Below, piece by piece: positions 8,297-17,685 of a stretch of 64,000 nucleotides of DNA. The stretch lies in the NCBI GenBank assembly GCA_028280065.1, contig JANQMN010000132.1:1-64000 (forward strand). Reading direction: 5' to 3'. Numbering within the stretch: position 1 is the first letter of the stretch; each line of letters begins with the position of its first letter. The stretch comes from Hahella sp. GTDB lineage: Bacteria > Pseudomonadota > Gammaproteobacteria > Pseudomonadales > Oleiphilaceae. A program made the position numbers and the translations under genes. Below the pieces are notes generated by a model, which worked only from the letters and a program-made list of their open reading frames with translations, was not told where the DNA came from and made no database searches.

Positions 8297-11200
8297 CTAT
8301 TCGGTAGGTGTCAGTACCAGACAGCTTTCGTATTCAAGATTTAGTGAAATTCCGCTCAGTAATTCTTCGATCACATCTGCATATGTCTCCGGGTCATTGG
8401 TGTAACATTCACTTTGAATGAGTTTGTATCTAAGTATCGATTGATCATCGGGAAATGCGCCGTTGACGTAAGCCACAATCAGTTGTTCGGGCAATACATT
8501 TCCCAGGTTCAGCTGTTCTATCCAATAAGCCAGTCCCGCCGCGTCGGGCGCCCGGTTAAACAGGCCATGGTAGACGGCTTCCGCAAGTTCCTCATTGGAC
8601 AGCAGCCCATAGTTTTCAATGTATTCCGGCTGTTCGTTAACGATATTGCCCCGTAGTTGGTCAAGGCTGATCAAGCCTTGGTTCACCTGGTTTTCCCAGT
8701 AGTCCAAACCCGCTGGATCGGCAGGCCGTCCAAGGTAGGCGACGTATAGCTGTTGGATCTGTTGCCGCAGGGTGAGGGAATCGGCAAAGGAAACGCCATC
8801 GAACTCCACTGCGCCCATGTCACAGGTAGTATTTTCGATCCCTTCAGCATCGAGACGCGCATTTCCAAGCGTGTCGGTGATTTCGCAGGTGGCATCGTCG
8901 CCGCTGTCTATGGCGGGACTGTCGCCTCTTAACTTTTGTACTGATTGCAGAGGACTGATCCAGCCTAAGGGCTCAAGATTTACCGCTTCGCCAAGGCGAT
9001 TTCCGCCATTGTCTGTCAGGCTCGCAGCGTTGAGCTGTTCAATTGCGCTATGGGAGAGCAGCAAGTCTCCGCCTGTAGTCTTAACATTTTGTACGATGCT
9101 GTTACTTGCCTGGGTATATCCGCCTGCGACTTGGGAGAGATCCTGACCTTCGCCACAGGAAGTCGTGTTACCGGCGATGGTGACGTTGTTCAATACAGTA
9201 CTGCCGTCGCCATTGGTGTGAAGGCCGCCGCCGGAACTCTGGGTGACTGTATTACAGCCTGCGCTGTTGCCGCTGATCGTAGCGTTGGTGATTTCCAGCA
9301 CACCACGGTTGAAGATCGCACCGCCGGGAGCCGTTTGGCTACCTGTGGAATTGTTGATCAGGGTTACCCGGGCCAATACCGCCTCAGAATTTGAAGCCAG
9401 ATAGACCGCGCCTCCTAAAGTGCCGGTATTGTCACTCATCCGTACTTTACCGGCGGCCAAGGTACCGCCCTCAACGCGAATCGAACCGCCGCGGCTGGCG
9501 CTGCTATTCCTGATCACGCTGTCTTGGACATCGACAAACACATTCGCATTGTCCACTAAAATAGCGCTATCTCCGTTATCGGCTAACACGACACCGACAA
9601 TGCTAATGTCTGCCAGGCTGATATCGAAGGCGTTTCCATTGGCATTGGTAATTGTTACGTCAGGAATTCCGTCGCTATTGACGTCGCCCTGAATACTCAG
9701 ATCGACCACATTGGTAAGGGGGCTTTCCAAGACGATCACAGGGTTGTTGTCAATATCGGTGTCGGCTGGAAAATACTCCTCATCGAACACGATCGTATCG
9801 CCGTTGACGGCATTGTCGATTAATGCTCTCAATGTCTGGTCACCGCTGTCAGCCGTCGAACGGACGGCAACACTTTGGGTCACCGTTACATTAAAACTTC
9901 GAGAAACAGTGAACAGGTTGTCTTGGACCGTGATCGTGACGACGGCATTGCCAAATGTATCCGCGACCGGGTTAATGGCAAGCGTGCGGTTCCGACCTGA
10001 TCCGCTAACTACCAGGCTGTTGGGAGGCAGCAGCATGTCATTGTCACTTTCTACCGAGACTTCCAGGTCACTTTCATCGGCATCGTCAGTGATCGTGAAT
10101 GACAGGCTGTCCGAGCCGTTTTCCGGTATCTCCAGATCATCTAGGTTAGAAATAGTCGGTTCCTGGTTCGGCGCGGTAATATCGACATAGAAACGTTCAA
10201 ACGTGCTCAACTGTCCGTCACTGACATTGACACGAATAAACGCCAAACCGGTCTCGCCAACTGCGGGAACCACCGTCAACGTGCGGCTTTTACCGCTGCC
10301 TCCAAGACTGAGATTTTCATCGGGAATCCGGGTGTCGTTTTCCGACTCGGCAGTAATGGTAAGGTTTTCTTCACCGCCATCGTCTTCCACTTCGAATTCA
10401 ATCAACAGCGATTGATGGTCCTCATCTGTTGCGCGACCCACCATGGTTTGATTGGCTATTTCGCTCATGCGGGGTGCTTCATTTTGGATTGCCACAGTCA
10501 CCGTGAATGACCTCTGGGATATGTTCTGCCCATCGTTAGCTTGTACGGTAATGGTGGCAGTCCCTTCTTCATCGGATTCAGAAATTATCGTTAACGTTCG
10601 ATTGGTCCCGCTGCCGCTGATATCCAGCCCACTGTTAGCGATCAGGTCTGTATTGCTGGAGAATGCCGTGGTAGTCACATTGCTTGCGCCATCGTCGTCA
10701 CTGACAGAGAAGCCGATCTCCAGCGCACTGTTTGGATCCATGCTCACATCATTTAATCCAGTTATCGTGGGCGGATCGTTATCGTCCACAGGATCAGGAT
10801 CAGGATCAGGATCGCTATCGGGATCCGTGACGGTCACGGTGAAGCTGTCCTCCGTGGTAAGGTCGCCGTCATCGGCGGTTACGGTAATGGTGGAAGTGCC
10901 TTCGGTGAATCCAACCGAAACCGACAAGGTGCGGTTTGCGCCGCTGCCGCTGAATACCAGGTTATTATTTCTCACGACGCTGGTATTGGATGAGGATGCA
11001 GCTAGCGAGACGCCGGACGCACCATCGTCATCCCCGACCGTCAAATTAAGAATGCCGACGGAACTGGTTTCCAAGGAGAGATTTTGCAGGCCGCTCAAGG
11101 TTGGAGCTGTGTTGCTGCCTCCGCCACCACCCGAGGATGCATATAAGAATTGAGCGCCGGCGATGTCGTTGGGGTGCAGGGACGCTCCGCGCCCGTCACC

Positions 11201-12385
11201 GTGCAGCCACGCGTACATTAGCGCCTCGGTATTGGAATCATGCCCGAAACCAAGGGTATGGCCAATTTCATGGGCAAGAAGTTCGGCAGCATCCGCCTTG
11301 CCGTTATCATCCATGGCGCATTCCGCGCCATCCTGAATAATGACGTATGCGGCATAGGCAGAGTTGTAGGAAGTGCTGTTGTAGGTATGGCTCCCCAGGG
11401 ACCACCATCCGCCGAAACCTAAGGTGCCGCCCACGCCGCAGTTATATGAGCCGCCGATTTCATTAGTCGGGTCGCCGAACAGCACGACGTTTTCCGTCAT
11501 GTCGCTATCGGTGTTTGTGGAAGTGGTCGTGCCGGAAATGCTGATTGAGATGGTCGTGTCCGAGACACTGCTCCAAGCATTGGCGGCGGAACTCAGTTGT
11601 GCCGAATAGCTACTTCCGCCATTACGCTTGAAACTGTAAACAGCGCCATTCTCCCAACGCCCGCCCTGCAACACAAATGCTTTGCTGTCGAGTTCCAGGA
11701 AAGCACTTTTAATGCTCTCGTCGGTTACGAAGTAACTGGTCTGACTACCAATGCCGTTGTCCGGTTTACTGATTTGCTTGGCGGTATCTGAGGAAGTAAC
11801 GTTTTCGGATTCTTTCTGGATGGCTTTTAAATAGTTTTTGAAGCTTTCCAAAGACCGGACCGGGGAAGGTTCTTTGTAATACTTGGTCGCTTCTTTAAAG
11901 GATCGCGCGTGACTTCGGGCATGCGCACCGTAATCCGCACCTTCCAACTTCCGTACCGCATAGGTTTGGCCGGCATGGGTTTTGATTTCAAAATGGCCCA
12001 AGGCAAATTGTTGCAGTTGATAGGCATTCCCATTCGGGTGCAGAAAAAACAGAACCTTAGAACCATTCTCAAAATGGGGAGCGCCTCGAACGATGAGTTG
12101 TTTTTCAACGTCTAAGTTGGTGCCCGGGATTTCCACGAAGACCAAATCATCGGACACACCCTTGATCGTCTCAACCACCTGCACGCTGTAGCGCATCGCG
12201 CTCACAAAACCACTGCCATTAATCACCGGCTCTGCGGCCACGATATCGCCCTGTATCACTAGGGGGCTATCCGCGAGTAAATCAGCATCTTTCATCTGGA
12301 TGTAGGTAAAGGCTTGGGCGATGGTTGGGGACATCAGCATGCAGATAAGCAAAGTGCTGACTAATTTACTCCAAAGGCTGCGCAT
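8297..12385 (-). CDS. Exported matrixin-type metalloprotease with Ig-like, beta-helix and DUF4214 domains
   Basis: This 1362-residue protein has a signal peptide (about 1-25, ending TIAQA). The catalytic zinc site HEIGHTLGFGH has His372, Glu373, His376 and His382, with a Met-turn Met390, as in matrixins/metzincins. Four cadherin-like Ig repeats follow (about 422-520, 536-632, 633-736, 737-835), the first two joined by a Asp-Pro repeat linker. Then comes a parallel beta-helix region (about 840-1195, with GGAVYLAS, GGAIFNRG and GGGLHTNG turns) and a C-terminal DUF4214 domain (about 1205-1340) closely similar to that of the 2329-5781 protein. It is probably secreted or surface-bound and degrades extracellular protein. 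It has its own terminator and a palindrome just upstream of the start. Confidence 0.88.
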   Translation of the reverse strand: MRSLWSKLVSTLLICMLMSPTIAQAFTYIQMKDADLLADSPLVIQGDIVAAEPVINGSGFVSAMRYSVQVVETIKGVSDDLVFVEIPGTNLDVEKQLIVRGAPHFENGSKVLFFLHPNGNAYQLQQFALGHFEIKTHAGQTYAVRKLEGADYGAHARSHARSFKEATKYYKEPSPVRSLESFKNYLKAIQKESENVTSSDTAKQISKPDNGIGSQTSYFVTDESIKSAFLELDSKAFVLQGGRWENGAVYSFKRNGGSSYSAQLSSAANAWSSVSDTTISISISGTTTSTNTDSDMTENVVLFGDPTNEIGGSYNCGVGGTLGFGGWWSLGSHTYNSTSYNSAYAAYVIIQDGAECAMDDNGKADAAELLAHEIGHTLGFGHDSNTEALMYAWLHGDGRGASLHPNDIAGAQFLYASSGGGGGSNTAPTLSGLQNLSLETSSVGILNLTVGDDDGASGVSLAASSSNTSVVRNNNLVFSGSGANRTLSVSVGFTEGTSTITVTADDGDLTTEDSFTVTVTDPDSDPDPDPDPVDDNDPPTITGLNDVSMDPNSALEIGFSVSDDDGASNVTTTAFSSNTDLIANSGLDISGSGTNRTLTIISESDEEGTATITVQANDGQNISQRSFTVTVAIQNEAPRMSEIANQTMVGRATDEDHQSLLIEFEVEDDGGEENLTITAESENDTRIPDENLSLGGSGKSRTLTVVPAVGETGLAFIRVNVSDGQLSTFERFYVDITAPNQEPTISNLDDLEIPENGSDSLSFTITDDADESDLEVSVESDNDMLLPPNSLVVSGSGRNRTLAINPVADTFGNAVVTITVQDNLFTVSRSFNVTVTQSVAVRSTADSGDQTLRALIDNAVNGDTIVFDEEYFPADTDIDNNPVIVLESPLTNVVDLSIQGDVNSDGIPDVTITNANGNAFDISLADISIVGVVLADNGDSAILVDNANVFVDVQDSVIRNSSASRGGSIRVEGGTLAAGKVRMSDNTGTLGGAVYLASNSEAVLARVTLINNSTGSQTAPGGAIFNRGVLEITNATISGNSAGCNTVTQSSGGGLHTNGDGSTVLNNVTIAGNTTSCGEGQDLSQVAGGYTQASNSIVQNVKTTGGDLLLSHSAIEQLNAASLTDNGGNRLGEAVNLEPLGWISPLQSVQKLRGDSPAIDSGDDATCEITDTLGNARLDAEGIENTTCDMGAVEFDGVSFADSLTLRQQIQQLYVAYLGRPADPAGLDYWENQVNQGLISLDQLRGNIVNEQPEYIENYGLLSNEELAEAVYHGLFNRAPDAAGLAYWIEQLNLGNVLPEQLIVAYVNGAFPDDQSILRYKLIQSECYTNDPETYADVIEELLSGISLNLEYESCLVLTPTE

Positions 12386-12392
12386 TTATTGA

Positions 12393-12413
12393 CCAATATA
12401 AAGATGATATTGG
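12393..12413. promoter_or_regulatory. Palindrome in the metalloprotease leader
   Basis: CCAATAT (12393-12399) and ATATTGG (12407-12413) form a perfect 7-bp inverted repeat with a 7-base spacer, 8 nt before the start codon of the metalloprotease. It could be an operator or an mRNA hairpin masking the ribosome binding site. Confidence 0.35.
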
Positions 12414-12556
12414 TTGAAATTTTAGCAAAAAGTAGGGTGGAGATAGTTAAGGTTTGTAATCTTGGAGAGTGCTTAGGTAAGAAATTGAACCGGGTCTCAT
12501 TAAATTATGGCCCGATCGAATAGGTGGAGGTTTTTTATGTATCTCGATTGCCCCGG

Positions 12557-13612
12557 CTAGGAAAGCCCAGGGGTTTTCACCAGTTGCCCGTCCCGGAGGG
12601 TTTCGCCGCCCTTGATCACGACCCGGTCTCCCAGATGGATGTCTCCGGAAACCTCTACCAGATCGCCGAATCCTTCGCCTACGTTAACGGATATGCGTTT
12701 GGCTTTCATATCGGCGCCTACTTTAAATAGAAACACTTCCCGGTTACGTAGGATCAAGGAATCCCGTTGTACCACCAGGACTTCTCGTTCGTCCTGACGG
12801 GGGATGCCGACTTTTACTGCCGAGCCTATCATTAATGCGGCATTGGAAGCATTTAACCGTAGATCGAAGGTTTGCGATCTGGCATTGCCGACGGGAATGA
12901 TCTTGCTGATGGGCAGTCGCAACTGCAGTCCCTGATATTCCGTGGCCAGATGCATACCTTCATTTAGATAGTTAGCGGCGGTTATGGGCGTGGCGACGCG
13001 AACTTCCAGGCGTGTCGATTCCACCAGTTTTATAATTGCGGTGCCGGTGCCGGCATACTCGCCTATATTGCTGAGATGGGATAGGGCGATGGCATCGAAA
13101 GGCGCATGAAGCTCGGTCTTGCTGAGTTCGTACTTGGTCAGGGCTAACGTTGCTTCCGCGACCTTGGTATCTTGCCGGGCAACTTGCTGGAGCATTTTCG
13201 TTTCATCGAGGTTTTCCTGAGATGCGGAGTTGGTGACTTTAAGCTTTTCTAAACGCGCAAGTTTTGTGGTCAGGTATTCCAGGTTGGCGACGTTGCGCTG
13301 CAGGTTTGCCTCATCTTCCCGGAGCCTGATTTTTAGTCGGTTGGCATCCAGCCTGGCCACCACATCGCCTTTCGCTACCTGGGTTCCTTCTTCCACCAAC
13401 CAGGCGACGCTGCCTTCAATTTCCGCGGCCAGATTGGTTTCGCTGCCAGCAGTAACAGTGCCGGGCAACCACTGAACAGGTGCAACCAGTTGCTTCGTAA
13501 CGTCTGATAGTTCCACTAACACCGCACGTTCCTGCGCGGCGGCCGGTAATCCCAGAAGTATGGAAAGGGCGACGAGTGAAGGCAGAAAATTACTTCTAAT
13601 TAGGTTTTTCAA
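12557..13612 (-). CDS. RND efflux periplasmic adaptor (membrane fusion protein)
   Basis: This 351-residue protein has a signal peptide (SLVALSILLGLPAAAQ). It shows the adaptor architecture: a barrel-sandwich half motif LAAEIEGSVAWLVEEGTQVAKGDVVARLD, an alpha-hairpin (about 100-170, LREDEANLQRNVANLEYLTTK), the second lipoyl half (ELHAPFDAIALSHLSNIGEYAGTGTAIIKL) and beta-barrel/proximal domains to the end. It bridges the inner-membrane RND pump to an outer-membrane channel. The gene follows the RND permease gene by 26 nt on the same strand, the reverse of the common adaptor-pump order. No TolC-like gene is adjacent, so a channel encoded elsewhere is likely. The substrate is unknown. Confidence 0.9.
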   Translation of the reverse strand: MKNLIRSNFLPSLVALSILLGLPAAAQERAVLVELSDVTKQLVAPVQWLPGTVTAGSETNLAAEIEGSVAWLVEEGTQVAKGDVVARLDANRLKIRLREDEANLQRNVANLEYLTTKLARLEKLKVTNSASQENLDETKMLQQVARQDTKVAEATLALTKYELSKTELHAPFDAIALSHLSNIGEYAGTGTAIIKLVESTRLEVRVATPITAANYLNEGMHLATEYQGLQLRLPISKIIPVGNARSQTFDLRLNASNAALMIGSAVKVGIPRQDEREVLVVQRDSLILRNREVFLFKVGADMKAKRISVNVGEGFGDLVEVSGDIHLGDRVVIKGGETLRDGQLVKTPGLS

Positions 13613-13638
13613 CGTTTCTATTCCAATTCAATAGTTAA

Positions 13639-16600
13639 TCACGGCGTTGTCTTTGCCGTATCCACAGAAAGCGGCTCTATCACTTCCGGGGTCGCAATTG
13701 CCGGTTTCGCTTTGCCCATGCGCAACAAACACGGCAGCAGCACGATAGTGAACAGGGTACTTACGATCATACCGCCAACTATTACCGCCGATAAGCCCCT
13801 ATATATCACGCTTCCCACGCCGGGCATCAATAATAGCGGCAGCATGCCGAATATACTTGTCAGCGTACTCATAAAGATAGGCCGCAGACGCAGCTGCAAG
13901 GCCTCTTCCACCGCCGCATGACGGCCGACACCTTCCCTTTCGGCGGAGCGGGTTTGATGCACCAGCAAAATGGCGTTGTTGACCACCAGCCCAAGCAGAA
14001 TGACAAAGCCGATCATGGTCAGCAGGTCGAGCGGTTGAAAAGTAATGAAATTGAGCAGGTTAATGGCGCTGACGCCTCCCACCGTGGCGAGAGGAATCAC
14101 CACCATCACCAGCATGCCGTCGCGAAGGGATTTGAATAATGCGCTGATGAGCAACAACAGAACCACCAAGGCGATAGCAAAGTTTTCGCCCATGGACTTG
14201 ATGGCTCTTTCCAGGCTGTCGGCGCTTCCGCCATAGCGAATATTGCCGTCACTGGGCAGGTTAGAACGTAAAGACGGTTCAACCTTTTCCTTTAGGGTGG
14301 TCAGTGCCGCTTCCAACGAGACATTTTCCGGAGGGACGACATTCAGGAAAATGGATCTGGACCTGTCCACCCGCAGCAGACGCGAGGGGCCGGTGGTGCG
14401 GTTGATGGAAACCAGGGAACCAAGCTGTACTATTTCGCCGTCCGGTGTGACCAATGGCGTATCGGCCAGTTGTTCGGGATTGCTCCAGTCAGAGGCTCGC
14501 AGAATGATATTCATCCGTTTCTGACCGTCAAAATGTTCGCCGACATATAAACCGTCTCCCATGGCGCGGACAATACTGCCGATATCGCTGCGCGTCCAAC
14601 CGACAGTGTGGATCTGCCGGTCGTCAGGCACTAAGCGCAACTCCGGTTCTGCCAATTGGGTCGAAGGCCAAACGTTGACCATAGCACCGGGAACGGCTTC
14701 TTCGATCAGATTGCGGCCCTGTTGCGCTGCCTCAATCAACGCACCGGAGTTCGCCGACTGCAAGGTTACGCTAATCTGCCGCCCGCCTCCGAAACTGCCG
14801 AACAGATTGCCTTGATCGGCAAACATGCGCACGTCGGGAAGGTCAACAATGACATCTCGCCTGACAATATCCAACAGCTCTCCGACCCGTTCCTGGTCTT
14901 TTACCCGAATCCCGATACTTCCGCCCCAGGCAGTGCTGGTAAGAATGTAGTAGTTTTTCAGGGCCGGTTGCTTTTCACCCTTCATATAGGGCTCTAGTCT
15001 TTTGACAATCACGTCGACAATTTCTTCCCGGACATAGTCGATATTCGATCCCGGTGGCAGTTGGAAGAAGGCATCGACGGCATCCCGTTTGATCGGTGGC
15101 AGATAATCCAAATCGGGCAGGGTGGCAATCGTGATCGCCACGGGAGTGGTTAGCAGCGTGATGGCTACAATCCAACGTCGCAGCCGGGTATTGGTGAGCG
15201 CCATAACGCCTCGGGTAACCCGCTTCCATAGGTTGGCATTCGCATCCCGGATCGACTTGTCGTGAAACCAGCGGCTTGCCGCCACGGGCAATATGGTGAC
15301 GGCAACGATTAGCGAGGCAATAACGGCAAAGGCAATGGTTATTGCCAAATCTCCGAACAGCTGTCCTTCGACGTCTTTCAAGAACAGTACAGGTATGAAT
15401 ATGGCGACGGTCGTAGCGGTTGAGGCAAACAGTGCCCCCCAAACCTGATTAGTGCCCTCGATGGCGGCATCGAAATTGGATTGTCCCTGTTCCCGCAAGC
15501 GAACAATATTTTCCAGCACGATGATCGCCGCATCCAGTACCATCCCGGAAGCGAACGCCAGACCGGCCAAGGAGATAACATTCAGTGATCGATCGCCGAG
15601 TTTCAAGGCGATGAAGGTGGTCAGCAGGGACAGCGGAATCGCCATGGCGATAATCAGGGTTGCCCGCATTTTTCGCAGGAAGTACCACAACACGCCGATT
15701 GCCAGCATTATGCCGAGCAATAAGTTGCTGGTTACCAGGTTAATCGCCCGATATATAAAAACAGTGGCGTCAAAGGATTGCACCATTGCCAGTCCCCTTG
15801 ACTTTAAGTCCTGCTCATTCAGTTCTGCGACAACATCCTTTACCTTGTTCAGCGTTTCCAGCACGTTCGCGCCGCTCTCCCGCTCGACACGGATGGAAAA
15901 GGCCGGATTGCCGTTTTGCACGACGGCACTGTTATTGTCCTGCGGCGATACGGAAATCTGCGCAATATCGCCAAGTTTCACCGCTTGACCGTCGCGCCAT
16001 TCCAAGACCAGTTCGGCTAGTTGGTCCGGACTGTATCGACCGGAAAATCTCAGGGTGTACTGCCGTCTGCCGACGTCCACAAATCCGCCGGAGACATCGT
16101 CCGCGCCGCCGACCTTGCGGGCCAAATCGGGAATCTCAATTTCATATTGAGCAGCTTTGATGGGATCAAAACGAATCTGCAGTTCTTCTTCTGCATTTCC
16201 ACCTCCCCGTATATCGACGCTGGCCACGCCTTCAACCGCTTCAATAGCGGGGCGGATTACGTCTTGGGCAAATTTTACGTTCTCGATAAAGGGGGTATCG
16301 TTACCCGGCAGGCTCTGCAGGAAGAAATAGGTTAACGCCGGTCCGTTTCCCCCGCCCTGGCCCATACTGATTCTCGGGGCGGTGGCATCCCGTGGCAAAG
16401 GAGGTAAGCGATTCATACGGCTGATGACATCGATCAGGGTCTTTTGCATGTCGGTATCCAAGCCGAAACGCAGGTTAATCTCACTGAATCCCCGGTTGGC
16501 ATTGGCATTTAGTTCCTGCAGTCCCGGCACACCCTGCAATACTTTTTCCTGCGGTTCGATGAGTTCCGATTCGATTTCCATCGGCGACGCAGCACGCCAG

Positions 16601-16749
16601 TTAGTGTGGATAGAGATGGTTGGTTGCTCGATATCCGGGAATAGCTGAATGGGAAATTTGGTGACGCTTATCAAACCGAAAACGACGACTAAAGTGACGA
16701 TTACCGTTAAACTTGAAGCGTTACGCAGGGCTTTTTCGGTGAGGCTCAT
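13639..16749 (-). CDS. RND efflux pump permease (inner membrane)
   Basis: This 1036-residue protein has the length and layout of hydrophobe/amphiphile RND transporters: TM1 at about 10-28, a large periplasmic loop with the porter domain, TM2-6 at about 335-480, then the second half with the same plan. The TM4 proton-relay segment reads GMVLDAAIIVLENI. Relative to AcrB's paired Asp residues, the first is Leu and the second Asp is kept. The TM10 region has GLVVNNAILLVHQT. It would export small molecules by proton antiport. It is the first gene of a two-gene operon with the adaptor and is divergent from the DUF192 gene. Confidence 0.92.
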   Translation of the reverse strand: MSLTEKALRNASSLTVIVTLVVVFGLISVTKFPIQLFPDIEQPTISIHTNWRAASPMEIESELIEPQEKVLQGVPGLQELNANANRGFSEINLRFGLDTDMQKTLIDVISRMNRLPPLPRDATAPRISMGQGGGNGPALTYFFLQSLPGNDTPFIENVKFAQDVIRPAIEAVEGVASVDIRGGGNAEEELQIRFDPIKAAQYEIEIPDLARKVGGADDVSGGFVDVGRRQYTLRFSGRYSPDQLAELVLEWRDGQAVKLGDIAQISVSPQDNNSAVVQNGNPAFSIRVERESGANVLETLNKVKDVVAELNEQDLKSRGLAMVQSFDATVFIYRAINLVTSNLLLGIMLAIGVLWYFLRKMRATLIIAMAIPLSLLTTFIALKLGDRSLNVISLAGLAFASGMVLDAAIIVLENIVRLREQGQSNFDAAIEGTNQVWGALFASTATTVAIFIPVLFLKDVEGQLFGDLAITIAFAVIASLIVAVTILPVAASRWFHDKSIRDANANLWKRVTRGVMALTNTRLRRWIVAITLLTTPVAITIATLPDLDYLPPIKRDAVDAFFQLPPGSNIDYVREEIVDVIVKRLEPYMKGEKQPALKNYYILTSTAWGGSIGIRVKDQERVGELLDIVRRDVIVDLPDVRMFADQGNLFGSFGGGRQISVTLQSANSGALIEAAQQGRNLIEEAVPGAMVNVWPSTQLAEPELRLVPDDRQIHTVGWTRSDIGSIVRAMGDGLYVGEHFDGQKRMNIILRASDWSNPEQLADTPLVTPDGEIVQLGSLVSINRTTGPSRLLRVDRSRSIFLNVVPPENVSLEAALTTLKEKVEPSLRSNLPSDGNIRYGGSADSLERAIKSMGENFAIALVVLLLLISALFKSLRDGMLVMVVIPLATVGGVSAINLLNFITFQPLDLLTMIGFVILLGLVVNNAILLVHQTRSAEREGVGRHAAVEEALQLRLRPIFMSTLTSIFGMLPLLLMPGVGSVIYRGLSAVIVGGMIVSTLFTIVLLPCLLRMGKAKPAIATPEVIEPLSVDTAKTTP

Positions 16750-16984
16750 AATGGTTTTGTATAGCTTTTATGTCTAGCGCGGCTAGTGAAGGAGGCGAAG
16801 GCTTTTGGCCGTCACTCCAGTTTGCGCCTGCCATGCCGGTAAGCAGCCAGGGCTGGGAAGCGAAATATTACACCTGTCTTAGCGACGAATCGACAGGCAT
16901 TTGCGATAAACTGCCGATGAGATGCGATGAATGACAGTGTCTTGTTAAAGTAGACCTTTTTTTGATCCGTGGCCAGCAAAAGCG

Positions 16985-17440
16985 ATGTATAACTACCAGA
17001 CAGTCGTTACTAATTTCGGTCTCCTGTTTTTTGGGCTGTACATTGTTATGTCCGGTTGGTTGCATGCACAAGAAAAACCTAGTGAGACTGCATTAGTGCT
17101 GGTGGGAGAGCGGCGGTTTCATCTGGAACTTGCCGAATCCCGGCAAGATAGATCGAAGGGGCTCATGGGGCGGGATTCATTATGCCGGGATTGCGGCATG
17201 GTGTTTCATTATATTACGCCTAAAAGAGTGAGTTTTTGGATGAAGAATACCTCCCTGGCACTGGATGTCGCTTTTGTGGATGAGGCCGGTAAAATTACCC
17301 AAATTGAACGCTTGGAGCCGTTGAGTGAGCAGATAATCAAGTCTCGGCAAGATGTGAAATTTGCCTGGGAAATGCAAAGAGGCTGGTTTGCTGAAAATCG
17401 CCTGAAAGTAGGAGATAGAATTTCGATTATTCTCCCGTAA
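16985..17440 (+). CDS. DUF192 family exported protein
   Basis: This 151-residue protein has an N-terminal hydrophobic signal (FGLLFFGLYIVMSGWLHAQ) and a DUF192 domain. Family hallmarks are RSKGLMGRDSL (about 57-67), GMVFHY and VSFWMKNTSLALDVAFVD (about 80-97), and the closing GWFAENRLKVGDRI. The biochemical role of the family is not established. It is probably periplasmic or membrane-anchored. The gene is divergent from the RND operon over about 235 nt. Directly downstream lies a short remnant of a solute-binding protein. Confidence 0.85.
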   Translation: MYNYQTVVTNFGLLFFGLYIVMSGWLHAQEKPSETALVLVGERRFHLELAESRQDRSKGLMGRDSLCRDCGMVFHYITPKRVSFWMKNTSLALDVAFVDEAGKITQIERLEPLSEQIIKSRQDVKFAWEMQRGWFAENRLKVGDRISIILP

Positions 17441-17462
17441 GTTCTGTAGCCGGGATTTACCT

Positions 17463-17576
17463 ATGGCATTCAATCAAAATACCAGCGACGAGTTAGTTCT
17501 GAAAGTCGAAAAGGCTTTTGACACATTAAAGCAATCCGGATATATCGACCAGCTCCGAAATCGATATATGGATTAG
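17463..17576 (+). pseudogene. Remnant of a family 3 extracellular solute-binding protein (C-terminal end)
   Basis: The frame from ATG 17463 to TAG 17574-17576 encodes 37 residues reading LVLKVEKAFDTLKQSGYIDQ then LRNRYMD. This is the typical final helix-loop of SBP_bac_3 proteins (N-terminal side of the helix, then K..G.....L...Y). Upstream the frame stays open for only a few codons with no sign of the rest of the domain. It looks like the end of a decayed or truncated gene rather than a functional microprotein. The assignment is by motif recognition in a very short stretch. Confidence 0.5.
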
Positions 17577-17685
17577 GCGCTTTTACCTTGGTCATTTAAG
17601 GTTAAAGAATGATCTTTCCAGACGGGTAAAGGCTCCTAAATAAGTAGAGAGTGAAGTTAGGTTACGTATTTTCCGGAGTTTGGCG

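Noticed and set aside
10452..11153. 233-residue plus-strand frame antisense to the metalloprotease gene
   Set aside because: Low-complexity Ser/Val/Pro composition mirrors the Ig-repeat codons on the other strand; no independent signal.
15452..15988. 178-residue plus-strand frame inside the RND pump gene
   Set aside because: Shadow of a well-conserved membrane protein on the minus strand.
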